Assembly (NCBI GenBank): GCA_015183035.1
Contig: JACZZP010000005.1
Coordinates: 1,736,001-1,800,000 of the forward strand
DNA length: 64,000 nucleotides
Direction of reading: 5' to 3'
Source: Meloidogyne chitwoodi
Lineage: Eukaryota > Nematoda > Chromadorea > Rhabditida > Meloidogynidae
The notes below the pieces were generated by a model, which made no database searches, was not told the DNA's origin, and saw only the letters and a list, made by a program, of their open reading frames with translations. The position numbers were made by a program, and so were the translations under genes. Positions 14,001-26,903 of the stretch are shown here, piece after piece; positions within the stretch are counted from its first letter, which is position 1; each line of letters starts with the position of its first letter.

Positions 14001-14860
14001 CAACCTGAACACTTTAGTCTGAGTGGACAAAGAAAGTAAGAGGCCGCGAAGCCACCTGAACACTTGAGTCTGAGTGCACAAATGAAGTTAGTGGCCGCGA
14101 AGCCACCTGAACACTTGAGTGGACAAAGGAAGTTAGTGGCCGCGAAGCCACCTGAACACTTGACTGCAAAATGTAAGTATGTGGCCGCGAAGCCACCTGA
14201 ACACTTGAGTGGACAAAGGCTGTTAGTGGCCGCGAAGCCACCTGAACACTTGAGTGCAAAATGTAAGTATGTGGCCGCGAAGCCACCTGAACACTTTGAG
14301 TGCACAAAGGAAGTAAATGGATGCGAAGCAACCTGAACACTTGAGTCTGAGTGCACAAATGAAGTTAGTGGCCGCGAAGCCACCTGAACACTTGAGTGGA
14401 CAAAGGAAGTTAGTGGCCGCGAAGCCACCTGAACACTTGAATGCAAAATGTAAGTATGTGGCCGCGAAGCCACCTGAACACTTGAGTGCAAAATGGAAGT
14501 AAGTGGCCGCGAAGCCACCTGGAGACGAATCTGAGTGCACAAAGGAAGTAAGTGGCCGCGAAGCCACCTGAACACTTAAGTGCAAAAATGAAGTAAATGG
14601 CCGCGAAGCCACCTGGAGACGAATCTGAGTGGACAAAGGAAGTAAGTGGCCGCGAAGCAACCTGATCACTTGTGTCTGAGTGCACAAAGGAGTTAGTGGC
14701 CGCGAAGCCACCTGAACTCTTGAGTCTGAGTGGACAAAGGAAGTAAGTGTGAGGCTAAGCTGTATAAATGGAGCAATGGGCTGCGAAGCTGCCATGAACA
14801 CTTGAGGTTGATTCATAATGAGTTAGTGGCTGCGAAGCCTATTAAATACTTACTTTGTAA
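11046..14860. repeat. ~45-bp minisatellite array, about 3.8 kb
   Basis: Roughly 80 monomers with core GCGAAGCCACCTGAACACTT followed by variable GAGTGCAAAAAGGAAGTAAGTGG-like sequence, with length variants (GAGTCTGAGTGC, GGGGCTGAGTGC, GGAGACGAATCTGAG). Longer blocks are duplicated: the block near 11573-11700 recurs ~701 bp later near 12274-12405; a ~190-bp block recurs at 11922, 12446 and 12728; another block recurs ~298 bp apart (13043, 13341). Because monomers often have a length divisible by three and few stops, frames of up to 373 codons stay open on the minus strand, but they have no unique flanking coding sequence. Confidence 0.92.
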
Positions 14861-15683
14861 ATTTTTTTTTTTGACGTATGTTTAATACTGACTCCCCGAA
14901 GGGGGCTAGAGACAGCCGTAAAACAATACTAACGCATATAATCCTAACCAAAGTATCGCACTACGTAAAGCACACAAATATTAACAAGGCTTAGCAATTT
15001 CAAAAAAATTCAAATTTTTTCCAAAAATAATTCCCAATACACCTGCACATGTATCTAAATACACCACCAAATTTTTGCTACATAACTAGCCGCGATAGCG
15101 GCTAGTTATGTAGCATTTTTAGCCGATAATATTATTATTATTTATTTTTTATTTATTATTTCTTCTTAAATTTGTTACTTATTATTTTATTTTTAGTATT
15201 AACAATGTTTATTAAATTAAATTACATCTAATAAAAAAATTTTTTTTAAACAAAGCTACATATGAGTACATTTTTCTTTATTAAAAAAAAATTTAAATAT
15301 TATAATTATTTTATTTTGCTAATTATCCTCTTAAAAATAATTGAAAAATATAACCTTTTTGCATTTTTCTATACCAATAAAACGGCACATTTATAAATAT
15401 ATTTTGTAAATTCATTTGCGACCAGCCGATTGTTTGTTATTTTTGTTTTATTCTCTATCATCTTTTACACAATTTTACATCTCATTTTCCCGTTATATTT
15501 TTTTATTTATCTTTTCTTCTCACATTTGCGCATGAATTTCCTTTTACGACTTTTATTTTAGCAATTTATGTCCTTCAAAAAATCCATTTCTTTCAAAATG
15601 AAGCTGCAAAAAGTTTAAATAAAAAGTATTTTTAAAGATTATATTTTATTAATTTATTTAAAAATTAAATTAAATTTAAAAAA
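14861..15683. other. intergenic region with a perfect hairpin
   Basis: Transition from the satellite block to the claudin-like gene. It contains a CCCC-GAA-GGGG mini-hairpin near 14896 and a much stronger hairpin at 15076-15115 (listed separately). The last ~400 bases are the presumed promoter of the downstream gene; no specific site recognised. Confidence 0.5.
15076..15115. repeat. perfect 18-bp inverted repeat with 4-base loop
   Basis: The arm TGCTACATAACTAGCCGC at 15076-15093 is followed by the loop GATA and its exact reverse complement at 15098-15115. The stem is much more GC-rich than its surroundings. It could be a remnant of a palindromic satellite like the neighbouring 98-bp repeat, or a transposon scar; no open frame runs through it. 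Confidence 0.85.
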
Positions 15684-18600
15684 ATGCAAAATAGAACAAC
15701 AGCAACGGGTTGGCTTTCCTTATTTCTTTTAATTTTAATTTTTGCTACAACATCACTTATATTGGGTTTATTAACACCTAGTTGGCAAATTGTTTATTTA
15801 GAAGTAAATAAATATTTAAATTAATTTAAATAAATTAAAAACATAAAAAGGAAGGAAGAACAGAACATCATCATGGACTTTGGTTAGATTGTAAACGTGA
15901 CTATTCTTATGATTATGGTCGTTCTAAAGATTACTATACAACATTACATAGGTTTTTAAAATAAATTAATTTAATTTAAAAAAAAAACTTATTAATTTTA
16001 ACTAAAAATTTAATAAATTGTCTCAAAAATCATCATTTTCCTTACTAAAAAGATCAATTTTACTTTTTTTATGTCCAGTATATCTATGTGGTTGTTAAAA
16101 TATTATAGTTTTGACCTTACAAATACAGATATTATCCGAAATCCGAATTTTAATAAAATGGATATGATGCTCTTATCCTGACATTAATTTAATCTTTTAA
16201 GTTTACTGAAATTTTTTTTAATAGTTACTAAATAGCATGTCATGGACATTAGTCCTTTGATTTGAAACTTCTAAATTTTTATAAATATTATTCCTTAATT
16301 TTTTTTATTTTAAAAAGACATTATGATCTTGCACGTCCATTTGATGAATTTTGGCTTACAGCATTAAATTGTGTTTTTAAATTTGATTATTGGCTTGATG
16401 AAAAAGATTGGTATGAACTCGGATATGATGAAAATAGACTTTGGGGTGATGCTTATCAACACTTATTTTTAGGTATAATATTTAAAAATTAATAGCTAAA
16501 GCAGAGTTTAGCTTACAAAAATAATACGTTTAAACTTCTGTGTCATTAATATACTTATTTTAAAAAAAATAAAAAGTAAATAAATTTTACATATTAAGCA
16601 AAATGAAGATATTTGAGTGTGTCTTATAAAAAAATTTAATTTGTAAAATTATTTTAAATTAATTACTAGATTAAATAGCTAAAGCAAAAATTATCTTTCA
16701 AAAATATTAAAAATAAATATTTTTATTTTTAAAAAAGGTTGGAAAATAGCGACACTTGTTGCAAATCTTTTGTCTACAATTTGTGCAATTTTTGCTATTA
16801 TTTTTTTAATTTTTGCTTTTTGTCATCGGTATAATTTAATAATTTAAATTAAAAATTAATTTAAAGTCTTTGTACATGTATTGCTGCTGTTTTAGTTGTT
16901 ATTTCTGTAATTTCAAGTATTGCGGGTAATTTATTATTTTTTATGTTTGCTTCAGATCAAGATAATAATATTATTAAAGAAGAAGAAGGAATTTATCAAG
17001 TAAATTTAATTTAAATTAATTTAATTTAAATTAATTATTTTTTAGCAACATTTTGGTTGGTCTTTTTGGATATCTTTATTTAGTAATATATTAATGTTAT
17101 TTTGTTCAATTACTGGTTTTATTGCTACTAAAACAGCTTTTGCAAAAAATCGAAGAGAAAAATTTATAAAAATTAAAGTAATTAATTTAATTTTTTAAAT
17201 ATTTTTAGAAATAAAATTTTAAAAGATGCAAGACTTGGAAAATAATAATTGTAATGCTCAATTACTTAAACATTTTTCTGGAACAATTGCTTCAACAGGA
17301 CAAACATCTTTATGTTCTGAGGTTAAAAATTAAATTATTTAAAAAAATATTTTTTTATAATTTTTTAAGCCAAAAAGGGTGGATTTTTTTACTTCAAAAC
17401 GCAGTTTAGGATCACCAATATATAAAATAGAATCACAACAATTAAAACAATGGGAACGTGATTCAATGCATAATATAAAGAATAAAACAAAATTAAAGGT
17501 ATAATATAAAAATAAAATTAAATTTATTTTACTATAAATTAAATTAACAGCAATCTTCTCAAAATTTAATTAATAATTATGAAAAAAAATTATTTGAGCC
17601 TTCTCTAATAAGTACACCGACAGAATCTGATGTTGTTTATGAATATGTTGATTGGAATACTTTTGGAGAAGAATTTAATAATAATAAATTAATAAATGAG
17701 TAAAATAATTAATTTATTTTTAATCTAATCTAAAAAATATATTTTTTAGAAAAAATGAAGATAATAGTAGATATTATGATCCAGTGCCATTAACTACTGA
17801 AAATACAACATTTTCAATTGGAAAGGTTAATTAATATATATAAAGTACTCATATTCCTTCCCATTTGTGTGGGGGAGAGATTTGAAAATTTTACATAATT
17901 TAACCATTTTTGACTTAAACATTCCTAATTTTTGTTTTCACCAAATGTCAAGTTCTACGGTTCAAAATGCCAAAATAGTATTATTGCCCAATTTATATAA
18001 GAATTTTAATTTAAATAATTATTTTTTAATTTAAATTAAAAAATAGACTAATTTTTTAAATATTGATGATGATTATTTACAACCAAAATCATTAACAATT
18101 GATACATCAACAATTTCCACAAAGGCAGGTGGTAGTAGAATAACAGAAAATAATAATAATATTATTTCTTCAACTAATGATAAATTAATTCAAAGAATAA
18201 GTAATATATAAAATAAATTATTTATATTAATTAAAGGAGAGATTTATAATATAATTTTAAATTAGAGAAGCTATAAAAAATTAAAAAATTAATCCTAGCA
18301 AAGATAGAGTCATTTCCTTTATTTTTAATCTTTGGAAAAAAATTTATTTTAAATTTAGGTCCTCCTCAACCTTTAAGCAGAATATTAAAACAACAAAATA
18401 ATTCTGATAATTTTGGTGTTAACAAACAATTATTATTTAATAATAATAAATACAAACCTTTACAATTTAATTTAAATAATAATAATAAAATAAATGAAGA
18501 ATATTTTACAAAAATACCAAAAGTAACATTTTCAACACCTCTTCAACAAAATAATATACCAAAACCTGTTAGTTTATATTTTTTAAGAATAATAAAAATA

Positions 18601-18930
18601 ATTTATTTATTTAAAGTTTACTCGTTCTCGTTCTTCTCATCGTTTATATTCACAATCATCACCATCTTCAATACTTTCTGATGTTAAACCAATAGTTGAT
18701 GATCAAAGAATTGAATTATCATCTTTTAATAAATCCTCTAATTTAATCAAGTTATTTAATTAAAATTAAAATATTTTAATTTTATTTTAAATAAAAATAG
18801 GCGTATTCCTTCGGAAATGGACAGATCAATAGGTTCAAGTCGTTTTGATTCTTTTTTATGCCAAACAAACAATAAAGCAGATTTTCAAAATTTACCAAAA
18901 AGAAATAAAGAAGAATGGACTGATGTTTAA
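15684..18930 (+). CDS. claudin-like four-transmembrane protein with long tail and PDZ-binding C-terminus
   Basis: The first six exons (15684-15803, 15851-15951, 16318-16472, 16738-16828, 16867-16999, 17046-17177) sum to 732 nt in frame and encode four hydrophobic segments: residues ~10-32, then three in exons 4-6. The first extracellular loop has the PMP22/claudin signature: a Trp (TPSWQIV), GLWLDC, and a second Cys (ALNCVF). Further exons from 17226 to the stop at 18928-18930 encode a long Asn/Ser-rich tail ending EEWTDV, which fits a class I PDZ ligand (Thr-Asp-Val-COOH). Claudin-like proteins act at epithelial junctions or as channel auxiliary subunits. Intron sizes in the tail region are approximate. 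The tail is much longer than in typical claudins. Confidence 0.68.
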
Positions 18931-19436
18931 TTTTATTTTTATTAAAATTAATGGATCTCTTTTTTTATTTTATATTTATTGTATTTTATATTTATTTATT
19001 AAATAAATTGATAATTCATAAATATAGGTAGTTTTTTTAATTTTTTAATGTTTTAAATTTTAGGCATGATTAAAAATATATTTAATTTATTTTATTTTTA
19101 ATATTAATTAAATACCGTAAATTCTCAAAAATTGTCCCGATGGCTTCAAAGCCAAATGTGCCCTTTAGGCACAGAAATCACCTGTCAATCACACCAAAAC
19201 ACTTATCTAGACAATGTTTGTTTTAAAGGTGACAGGTGTGACATCTGGTTACATTTGGTAGGGTGTAACTAAATGTGAATTTTTATTTTTTTATTTTAAA
19301 ATTTTCTTTGAATACTATTTGTTTAATTAAAATTATAAGAAACACTTTAATTAATAAATAATAATTAAAAAAAAATATTTAAAATTTATTTATTATTATT
19401 AAAATTTCTAAAAAAATAAAATAATTAATTAAATAA
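18931..19436. other. intergenic region with short inverted-repeat remnant
   Basis: AT-rich except for 19130-19265, a GC-richer patch holding CACCTGTCAATCACACC and later GGTGACAGGTGTGAC, an imperfect inverted pair that may be a decayed MITE. No gene seen. Confidence 0.4.
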
Positions 19437-21125
19437 ATGAATAATAATAATAATACAACAACATGGATATATAACATTTTTAATTCTTTATCAGAATATA
19501 TACTTCCCCCAATTATATTTGATTTAATAATTTTAATTCCTTCTTTTATTCTTTATTTAATTGAATTAGGACTTATTTTTAAATTTAGAAAAACTATTTT
19601 TGATTCTTCATTTTTTAAATTATTTGCTGCTAGAACAATTTCAGTATTATTTTTTTTTAATTTATTTTTAATTTTAATTAATTAAAAAGAGTATTTTGGT
19701 TTTAATTGGTCAAATTATTTATTTACGTTTTGGAAGAGTTGGATTTTTTATTTCTTTTTATTTAATATTACCTAAAATATTTTTAAATATTTTTTACTTT
19801 ATTTATGTACATTTTTTCTATGTTGAATATTTATTAACAGCTACTCTTCTTTTAAATAGATTAACTTCACTTATATGGCCATTAACTTATGAAAAAGTAA
19901 TAAAAATAAATTAAAATATATTTAACTTAAATATTTTTTAAGATTTGGAAAAAGTTTTGGTATCAGATAATTATTTTTATATTTTTAATTTCATTAATTT
20001 TAACATGGAATATTTTATTTTTGGAAATAAATGTCGTCCTTTATAATAACAATACAACATTTGGTTTGTATGCCCCTAACGTAAGTTTAATTAATTTATG
20101 ACATTTCTATTTAAAACTAAAATATTAACTTTTAAAGGATAACTATACTTTATTTATTGCTTGTTGGTTTTCTGTTTTTTTCACCATTTCTTGTTTTTGT
20201 ATTAATTTTGGATGTCTTTATGTCTATAAACGGATTAAAATTAACAACAATGCACAACCAGAAAGTAAACAAAAAATGGAAAAACGTCTAACTATTTACT
20301 CTATTTTGACATTTTTCGGACAACTTATATATTCAATTTATTTGGTAATATTATATTCGTGTCGGGGCAAATCACAATCCAGACAAAATACAATCCGACA
20401 GAATACAATCCGACAAATCACCATCTTACCAAAATACAATCCGACCAAAACACCATCCGACCAAAATACCATCTAAAAAAATATTTTTATTTTTGTTTCT
20501 TTTTGAGTGTTGGTAAACATATTTTTCTGAAAACTTAAAATATCTCATAAAAACATTGAAAAATACGAGGAAACGAGTTTATTTTAATTTAAAATATAAT
20601 AAATCACTTAAAATTAAAATATTTTTTTAGATGGTATTTTGGTCGGATGGTGTTTTGGTCGGATTGTATTTTGGTAAGATGGTGATTTGTCGGATTGTAT
20701 TCTGTCTGGACTGTATTTTGGAAGATGGTGTTTTGCCCCTTACCCATTATATTTTATTTTTTACTTAAAATTTGTTTTTGAAAAAAAGGAAAGTCTTTAT
20801 AATTTATTTTTTAATATTTATTTAAATTGAATATTTATTTTTTAAATAGATAATTCTCTACATTGCTGGTTTCCAACTCAGAAACTTTGGTGTAAATGAT
20901 GCTTTGGCAGATGCTATATTTTTTACTCTTTACAATCAACATTCATTTATTAACGATATTTGCACTATTACTGTACCTGCATTTTTGCTTTTTTGGGCTT
21001 GTGAAAATATACGATTAAATGTTAATAAAATAATTAAATTTATTTATTGTTTTCCTAAAATAAGCAATAACAATAATAATATAATTATGGTTATACCTAA
21101 ACAATCTGTTGCAAAACAACAATGA
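19437..21125 (+). CDS. srg-like seven-transmembrane chemoreceptor
   Basis: Five exons in phase (19437-19643, 19690-19896, 19943-20080, 20138-20344, 20850-21125) total 1035 nt, 344 residues. Seven hydrophobic segments are visible. The TM3 end LLNRLTSLIWPLTYEKIWKKF and the terminal WACENIRLNVNK match the nematode serpentine receptor class gamma pattern (NRxTSx..P..YEKIW). Such receptors sit in the plasma membrane of chemosensory neurons and couple to G proteins. The N-terminus is a Asn-rich stretch. Intron 4 is 505 bases against ~45-57 for the others because a foldback element sits inside it. No ligand can be proposed. Confidence 0.8.
20364..20739. mobile_element. foldback (long inverted repeat) element in srg intron 4
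   Basis: The arm at 20364-20490 and the arm at ~20616-20739 are near-exact reverse complements around a ~125-base AT-rich spacer. Both start from GGGGCAAA and each arm is itself built of variants of CAATCCGACAAAATA. No protein is encoded. Structure suits a non-autonomous foldback or MITE. The host gene reading frame is unaffected since the element lies wholly between splice sites. Confidence 0.85.
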
Positions 21126-21544
21126 TAGTTGTAGTGGAAGGTGGAAGGAAATAAATTAAATAATAGAAAATAAATAAATTGTTAAATGAGAATTTATTTT
21201 TTTTTTAATTATATAAATTTATTTTGTAAAATTTTAATTAAATTCTTTTTCGCTTTAATATTACATTTTGTTGTACATATTACATATTTATACATATTCT
21301 TATTAAATAAACTAGATGTTTTTTTAATATTTTTAAATGTTTTTCTATTTTTAATAAAACATTATTGACTTTTGTAAAACATTAATTTTAAAACTTGATG
21401 TTTTTGTGTTTTAGAATGTTTTAATGCCTGACTTTAAAGTAATAGTTTAAGTACCCAATTTTTTATAATTTTTATTAACGTAAATATTTATAAATAAATT
21501 TAATTTAAAAAATTATTTTTCTTTAATTTAAAAATATTTAATAA
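21126..21544. other. intergenic region between converging genes
   Basis: AT-rich. A 60-codon hydrophobic frame at 21186-21368 is low-complexity (Phe/Leu/Ile) with no splice or family support and was not called. Confidence 0.5.
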
Positions 21545-22562
21545 TTATTGACAATCAAATTGCATTGCTGCAGAAGTAATTGCTGATGCTATTTGATGAA
21601 ATTTAGAATTACCATCTTTTTTATTTAATTCTTCAATTGTTAAAACTTCAGATAATTGAAGTTTTCCATCTTTATTTTGATCAGCTTCAGAAAATGAATT
21701 TTTTGATATTTTTTCTTCTTCACGTATTTGATGAGCATGATATGCAACAAATTCTTCTTTTGTTATACGTCCATCATTATTTAAATCTATAGCATTAAAT
21801 AGTTTTTTAGATGAAATATTTGTAGTATCACTTCCTTCAAAAGTATCTTAATTAAAATATGAAAAAAATATGAAAAAAAGTCAATTTATGCGAAAACTTT
21901 TGACATTTTTTTTATAAAAAATTAAATCTAAGGATTTGCAATTGTTTACTCATAAACTTTTTTATTTTTAGTCCGGTTCGACAAATTTTTTTGGTTTTAA
22001 TAAAAAAACAAAAAGACCTTCCAGTGATTTCTATATTTTTTCTATTAATAAAAAATTTGATAATTTCTAATTTTGTGACCTTTAAAAAATAATATAAAAT
22101 AAAAATACCATTTTTAGCTAAAATAGCTTCATTAATTTTAATAACTCCATCATTATTTAAATCTTTTGAAATAAATTCTTCTTCAATACGATGATCTCGA
22201 CTTAATGAACATTTATTACCTTTTTCAACAGAATCCATTAATTCTAAAAATGATATTCCATTATCATTATTAATATCAATTATTTTAAAAACACGTTCAG
22301 TTAACTTCCTTTCATCATATTCTAAATCTTAAAAAAAGAATAATTTATTAATAAATTTTAATAAGAATTAAATTTATTCAGTAAAGCATAATTTTCTTCT
22401 AAATAAAACTTAAAATAAAAATAAATTAAATAATAACAATTAAACTGTTTTACAATTTTTACCTTCATCTCCATCATTTAATGGACGTCCATAAATTATT
22501 TCAAATGAAAAAAATAATAAAAATGTTAATATTTGAAGAAAACATTGTTTTTTGATAAACAT
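21545..22562 (-). CDS. secreted EF-hand calcium-binding protein
   Basis: Three exons (22463-22562, 22109-22327, 21545-21846) join in phase to 621 nt, 206 residues. The N-terminus has a signal peptide: Lys-rich start, hydrophobic core LTFLLFFSFEIIYG, then RPLNDGDE. Four 12-residue calcium loops follow: DINNDNGISFLE, DLNNDGVIKINE, DLNNDGRITKEE and DQNKDGKLQLSE; loop 1 lacks the usual Gly at position 6. The protein ends FDCQ with no HDEL-type retention signal, so it is probably secreted rather than a reticulocalbin held in the ER. Exact role unknown; secreted EF-hand proteins of this size are common in nematodes. Confidence 0.8.
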
Positions 22563-23979
22563 TAAATGAATATCTTTTAATTAAAGAAAAATATATAAAA
22601 TTAAAATAATAAATAAACAAATATATATTTATTTTTTAATTTAAAATCACTTTTATTCTTCCTATTTTATTTATTAATGTAATACATTTAAAATTTTGAT
22701 AAAAAATTGAATATAAATAATATCCTGAACTTATTATATTAAAATTTATAATAATAAAATAATTTAAAAAATAATAATAATTTTATTATATTTTGCTAAA
22801 TTATTTTAAAATATTTTTTAAAAAGAATCGATGCTCTCCTTGCGAAAAAAAAAGTAATAATATTATTTAGTAAATGTAATTAATAAATAAATATTAATAA
22901 TTTTTGTTGCTGTGAAGGAGATGAAAATTACAATGCGAAAGATTTTTTCTTAAAAATTATTTTTTATTTTTTTTTCTTGTTTTTGAACGTATTAGGTAAT
23001 TTTTCAAAATTTATTAAACAAACTTTGATCAAAGAAAATAATAATTAAATAAATATAATTTTAAAAATATAATTTTATTGTAAAATTGATTTTACTGATG
23101 CCCTTTTAGAGAAATATAATTTTTAATGTTTCAATTTTTGCTTTAATAATTTTTGAGGCAAAGAGCTTTGAGACTTTTTAATAACAAATCCAAAATTTTC
23201 ATTATAAAATTAAATAAAAAGATGCTTTAAAATAATAAAGGCAGGTATGACAGAAAGGCCGAAAGGTACCGCGGAAAAATTTTTTGCCTTTAAAATGGAA
23301 AACAAATTGGTAAGAAAAATTTTAAAAGAATTTTATTTATTAAAAATTAATTAATTTAAAGGTAAAGCTATGGAAGATGATTTTGAATTTTTAAGCCATA
23401 TCTTGAATTATTATGTTCTATTGAAACTAATTTTGGTGAACATTTGAAGTTAAAACCTTTTATTTATAACATTTCCAAGCATTATGTTGTTGAAGAATTT
23501 TATAAAGATTAAGAAAAAATGAATTAAATTTTTGTTAAAATTTATTAAATTAATTTTTTATTTCGAATATTATTTTTCATAAATTTTTTATAGATATTGT
23601 TTCTCTATTTAGTTTTAAACTTCTATAGATTTTCTCTATTAAATATTTTTTATTTATCAAGGAATTAAAAAGCCACTATTTGACATTTTAATATTTGACT
23701 TGGAATGGTTTTAAAATTTATTTAAAATAATTTTTCCAAGTATAATAACTTGTTTAAAATTAAATAATATTTTTTAATTTTTATTTGTTACTTAAGGGAA
23801 TTTTATATAAATTAATTTAATAATATATTTTATTTAATTATAAATATTTAATTATTTATTCTTGGTTAGTTTCTCACATTTTCTTTTATTAATTGGAATA
23901 CATTTTGAGTAAAAAAAGAAAAAAAGGTTTATATTAACGTCATTACCAATATATTTATTTATTTTAATTCATGTAAAAA
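22563..23979. other. intergenic region, mostly AT-rich
   Basis: Upstream of both flanking genes. Apart from the possible gene relic at 23249-23513, nothing recognisable. Confidence 0.5.
23249..23513 (+). pseudogene. possible eroded small gene
   Basis: A GC-richer stretch encodes MTERPKGTAEKFFAFKMENK, then a donor-like GTAAG, an acceptor-like TTTAAAG, and GKAMEDDFEF, after which coding-like sequence continues only in another frame (SIETNFGEHLK ... EEFYKD and a stop at ~23511). A frame change inside the second exon suggests a decayed gene. Family not recognised. Confidence 0.28.
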
Positions 23980-25752
23980 ATGAAATCTTTATTATTATTA
24001 AATAATTCAACAATTAATAATAATTTTCCTAAAAAAATATTAAGTTTAAATTTACCAAATAAACAACAGGTCCTCCTTTTTATTATCTTAAAATATTTTT
24101 TTAATTTTTATTTTAAGTATGAAATATTTAAACCTTTTTTCAAAGCTGGAATTGAAGCAGGCTGTTATCATTTTAATATAAAATATAATAATAATATTAA
24201 TAAAAAATATAATTTAAAAGAATTTATACAATTTATTAATGAATTAAATTTTTTAAATGAAAATCAGGTATATTTATAATTAAAATATTTAATTAAATAA
24301 ATTTTATTATATATTTATTTGAGTCAGGACTTGTTAACTTAATTTTCTATTATTTAAATCGTTCAGTTCGCACTCACTAAATAAATAACTTTTACTCTAA
24401 ACTTATGTTAGCCTTAAATTTTTTTCAGTTTAATAATTATTACAAATTTATGTAAATATTTATTTATTTTTTATAAATAATTCAACTTTTAGGAATCTCA
24501 GAATGAAAATAAAAATTTATTTTTATTTTCATTAACTCTCAAAATAAATAATACTCAAGAGACAATTCCAACAGATGTTGAAGATTTATTAAAACAATTA
24601 AATGAAAATTATAAACCAAAATTAATATTATTAAAATTTAATGAAATAAATAATTGGAAAAAGACAAAAAGAAAAGTAAAAGAATTAATTTTATTTTAAT
24701 TTTTATAAAAAAAATATTTAGATTAAAAATGAAGAAAATAATAATAATAATAATTCTAGTTTCTCTATAAATATTAAATCAACAAATATTCAACAAAAAA
24801 ATTATTTGGCTAAAAATTATTATTTAATTAGTAAATTATTAAATTCTTTAGAAAAATATTTAATTTCGACAAGTTTAAATTCATTTGGAATTTGTGGAAT
24901 TAATGATACAGAAATAATTGAAAATATATTTAATAAATTAATTATTAAACCTAAATATTGGCAGGTTTGGAATTATTTAAATAATTTTGTTAATAATTTA
25001 TTAAAAATAAAATCACACACCTCTACTTTAGTAAAATATTTAAATACATAAATATACCCAAAATAAATTTTAAGAAATTGAAGTCTGATCAATACAAATA
25101 AAATTTATTTTTTAATTTTAAATTAAAATTTATTAATTAATATATTTTTAATTTATAATTTAAGATAACATTAAATCAATTATTAGACAATTTTGAAGAA
25201 ATAAAAAATTTAGCATCAAAATTAAATTTATTTATAATTGTTGATACAACTAAAAGTGTTGGGGAATGTAAAATTAATGGAAATATTAGAATTAATTTAT
25301 TAAGAAATATTTCAAAAAAATATGAAAGAACAGTAATTCAAGTAAAATAAAATTAAATTAATAATTAATTAAATAAAAAAGATTCTTCATCGTTGGTTAA
25401 TTCAACATGGAATTATTATTCTTAAAAATTTTGAAACATTTAATTATTTAAATATTTCTAGACAAATTGCTATTTCTGATTTAATAATTAAAGAAGAAGA
25501 TTTTAATATTTTAAATGATCTTTATAAAATTAAAGGAAAAGAACAAATAAAAAGGTTAATAAATATAATTTAATTTGAAATTAGTATTTAATTAATTCTC
25601 GGTAAATTTAGATTTCTCTTAATATTAATGTAACAAAATATGTATTTCTGGGCTAAATCCTTTAATGAATGAATTAATTTAGAAATAATGAATCCAAATT
25701 AAGGACCCGGACTTTGGAAAAGTTTAAAAATCCGTTCTTTTTTAGGAAATAA
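23980..25752 (+). CDS. hypothetical multi-exon protein, family not recognised
   Basis: Start MKSLLLLNNS. Likely exons: 23980-24070, 24119-24267, ~24493-24674, ~24721-24963, ~25165-25341, ~25381-25554, and possibly a tiny last exon 25746-25752 that adds Arg-Lys-stop. Content is Asn/Lys/Ile-rich but has gene-like segments (FFKAGIEAGCYHFNI, SFGICGINDTEIIENIF, LASKLNLFIIVDTTKSVGEC, RWLIQHGIIILKNFETF) and standard splice junctions. No signal peptide, no clear membrane segment, no motif I recognise. The 3' end is the least certain part. Confidence 0.45.
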
Positions 25753-26903
25753 TTTTTATTTTATTTGTAAAAATGAGTATATAGTAAATAATTAATTTAA
25801 TAATTTTAAATAATTTTTTATAAATAATATTTTTAATTTATTAAATAGCTATTTTACTTAATATTATTCTCTTTTATTTGTTATAAATTTAACTCCCAAA
25901 GGGATATATATTTTATTCAAAAACATTAAAAAAACACTTGCTTTCTCTTTAATATTTTCAATTTAAAGAGTCAAAACTATATTAAATTTAAATATTATAA
26001 TTAAATTAAATTTTAAAAATAATATTATTTTAATTTTTAAAAATTATTTTTTTTTTATTTATTGCCATTTTTTTCATTTTTTTATTTTATTTTAATCCAA
26101 TTTTTTTCATTCAAATATCTTATTAATAAATAATTCTGGCATTTTCACAGCATGAAAAACAATGTTCCGAGAATATATTTATTTATTTTATATATTTTCT
26201 TTTTTTTCAAGCATTTTTTTATTTTTTTTAATAAAGAGGTTTATCTTATAAATTAATTAAAAATTGGAATTTTTAAATTTAAAAATAAATTTATTTGTTC
26301 TATTTTATTATTAAATAGCTCTTTTAATATAAAAATTATTTTATTGTTTTCTTATAAAATTTAATTTTAAAATATTATTTTTTATTTTTAAAATAATTAA
26401 ATTAAATTAATAATTTTAAACAAAAATTTAAATTTAATAAATATAAAATCTTAGATATTCTCTCTTCTTTTTTATAATATTTTTCTTTAATTATTGCTAA
26501 TTTAAGTTTTGTTGAATTTGGCTTTTATATTAAAAATTAAATAAATTAGAAAGATATTAAATTCACTAAAATATGCATAATATTAAATATAATAATAATA
26601 TTTTATAATTGGATAAATAAATTTGTGAATTATTAAATGCTTTTTGTTCATTTCTTATATTTTTGTATGTCAGAATATCTGACAAATAATTTATTATATA
26701 ATTCATTTTTTTGAATATCAAAATATAATAAATCTACTAAAAAGATTATATCGTAAAACTTAACAAATTATTGGGTTTTTAAACTACAAAAAATATTTTT
26801 TAATTAATTAATTAATTTTAATTTCTTTATTATTATCTAATTATTTAAATTAAATAAAATATTTATTTAAGTAAAAAGATTATATTTAAATATTCTTTTA
26901 AAA
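25753..26903. other. AT-rich intergenic region
   Basis: About 1.1 kb of A/T-rich sequence between same-strand genes; presumably holds the SK-channel promoter. Nothing else recognised. Confidence 0.55.

Noticed and set aside
11034..14816. Open frames of up to 373 codons on the minus strand
   Set aside because: They are the translated ~45-bp minisatellite; several frames are open at once, with no unique coding sequence or splice signals.
11046..14860. Regular repeats resembling a CRISPR array
   Set aside because: Monomers abut with variants of the same sequence, there are no unique spacers, and the context is eukaryotic.
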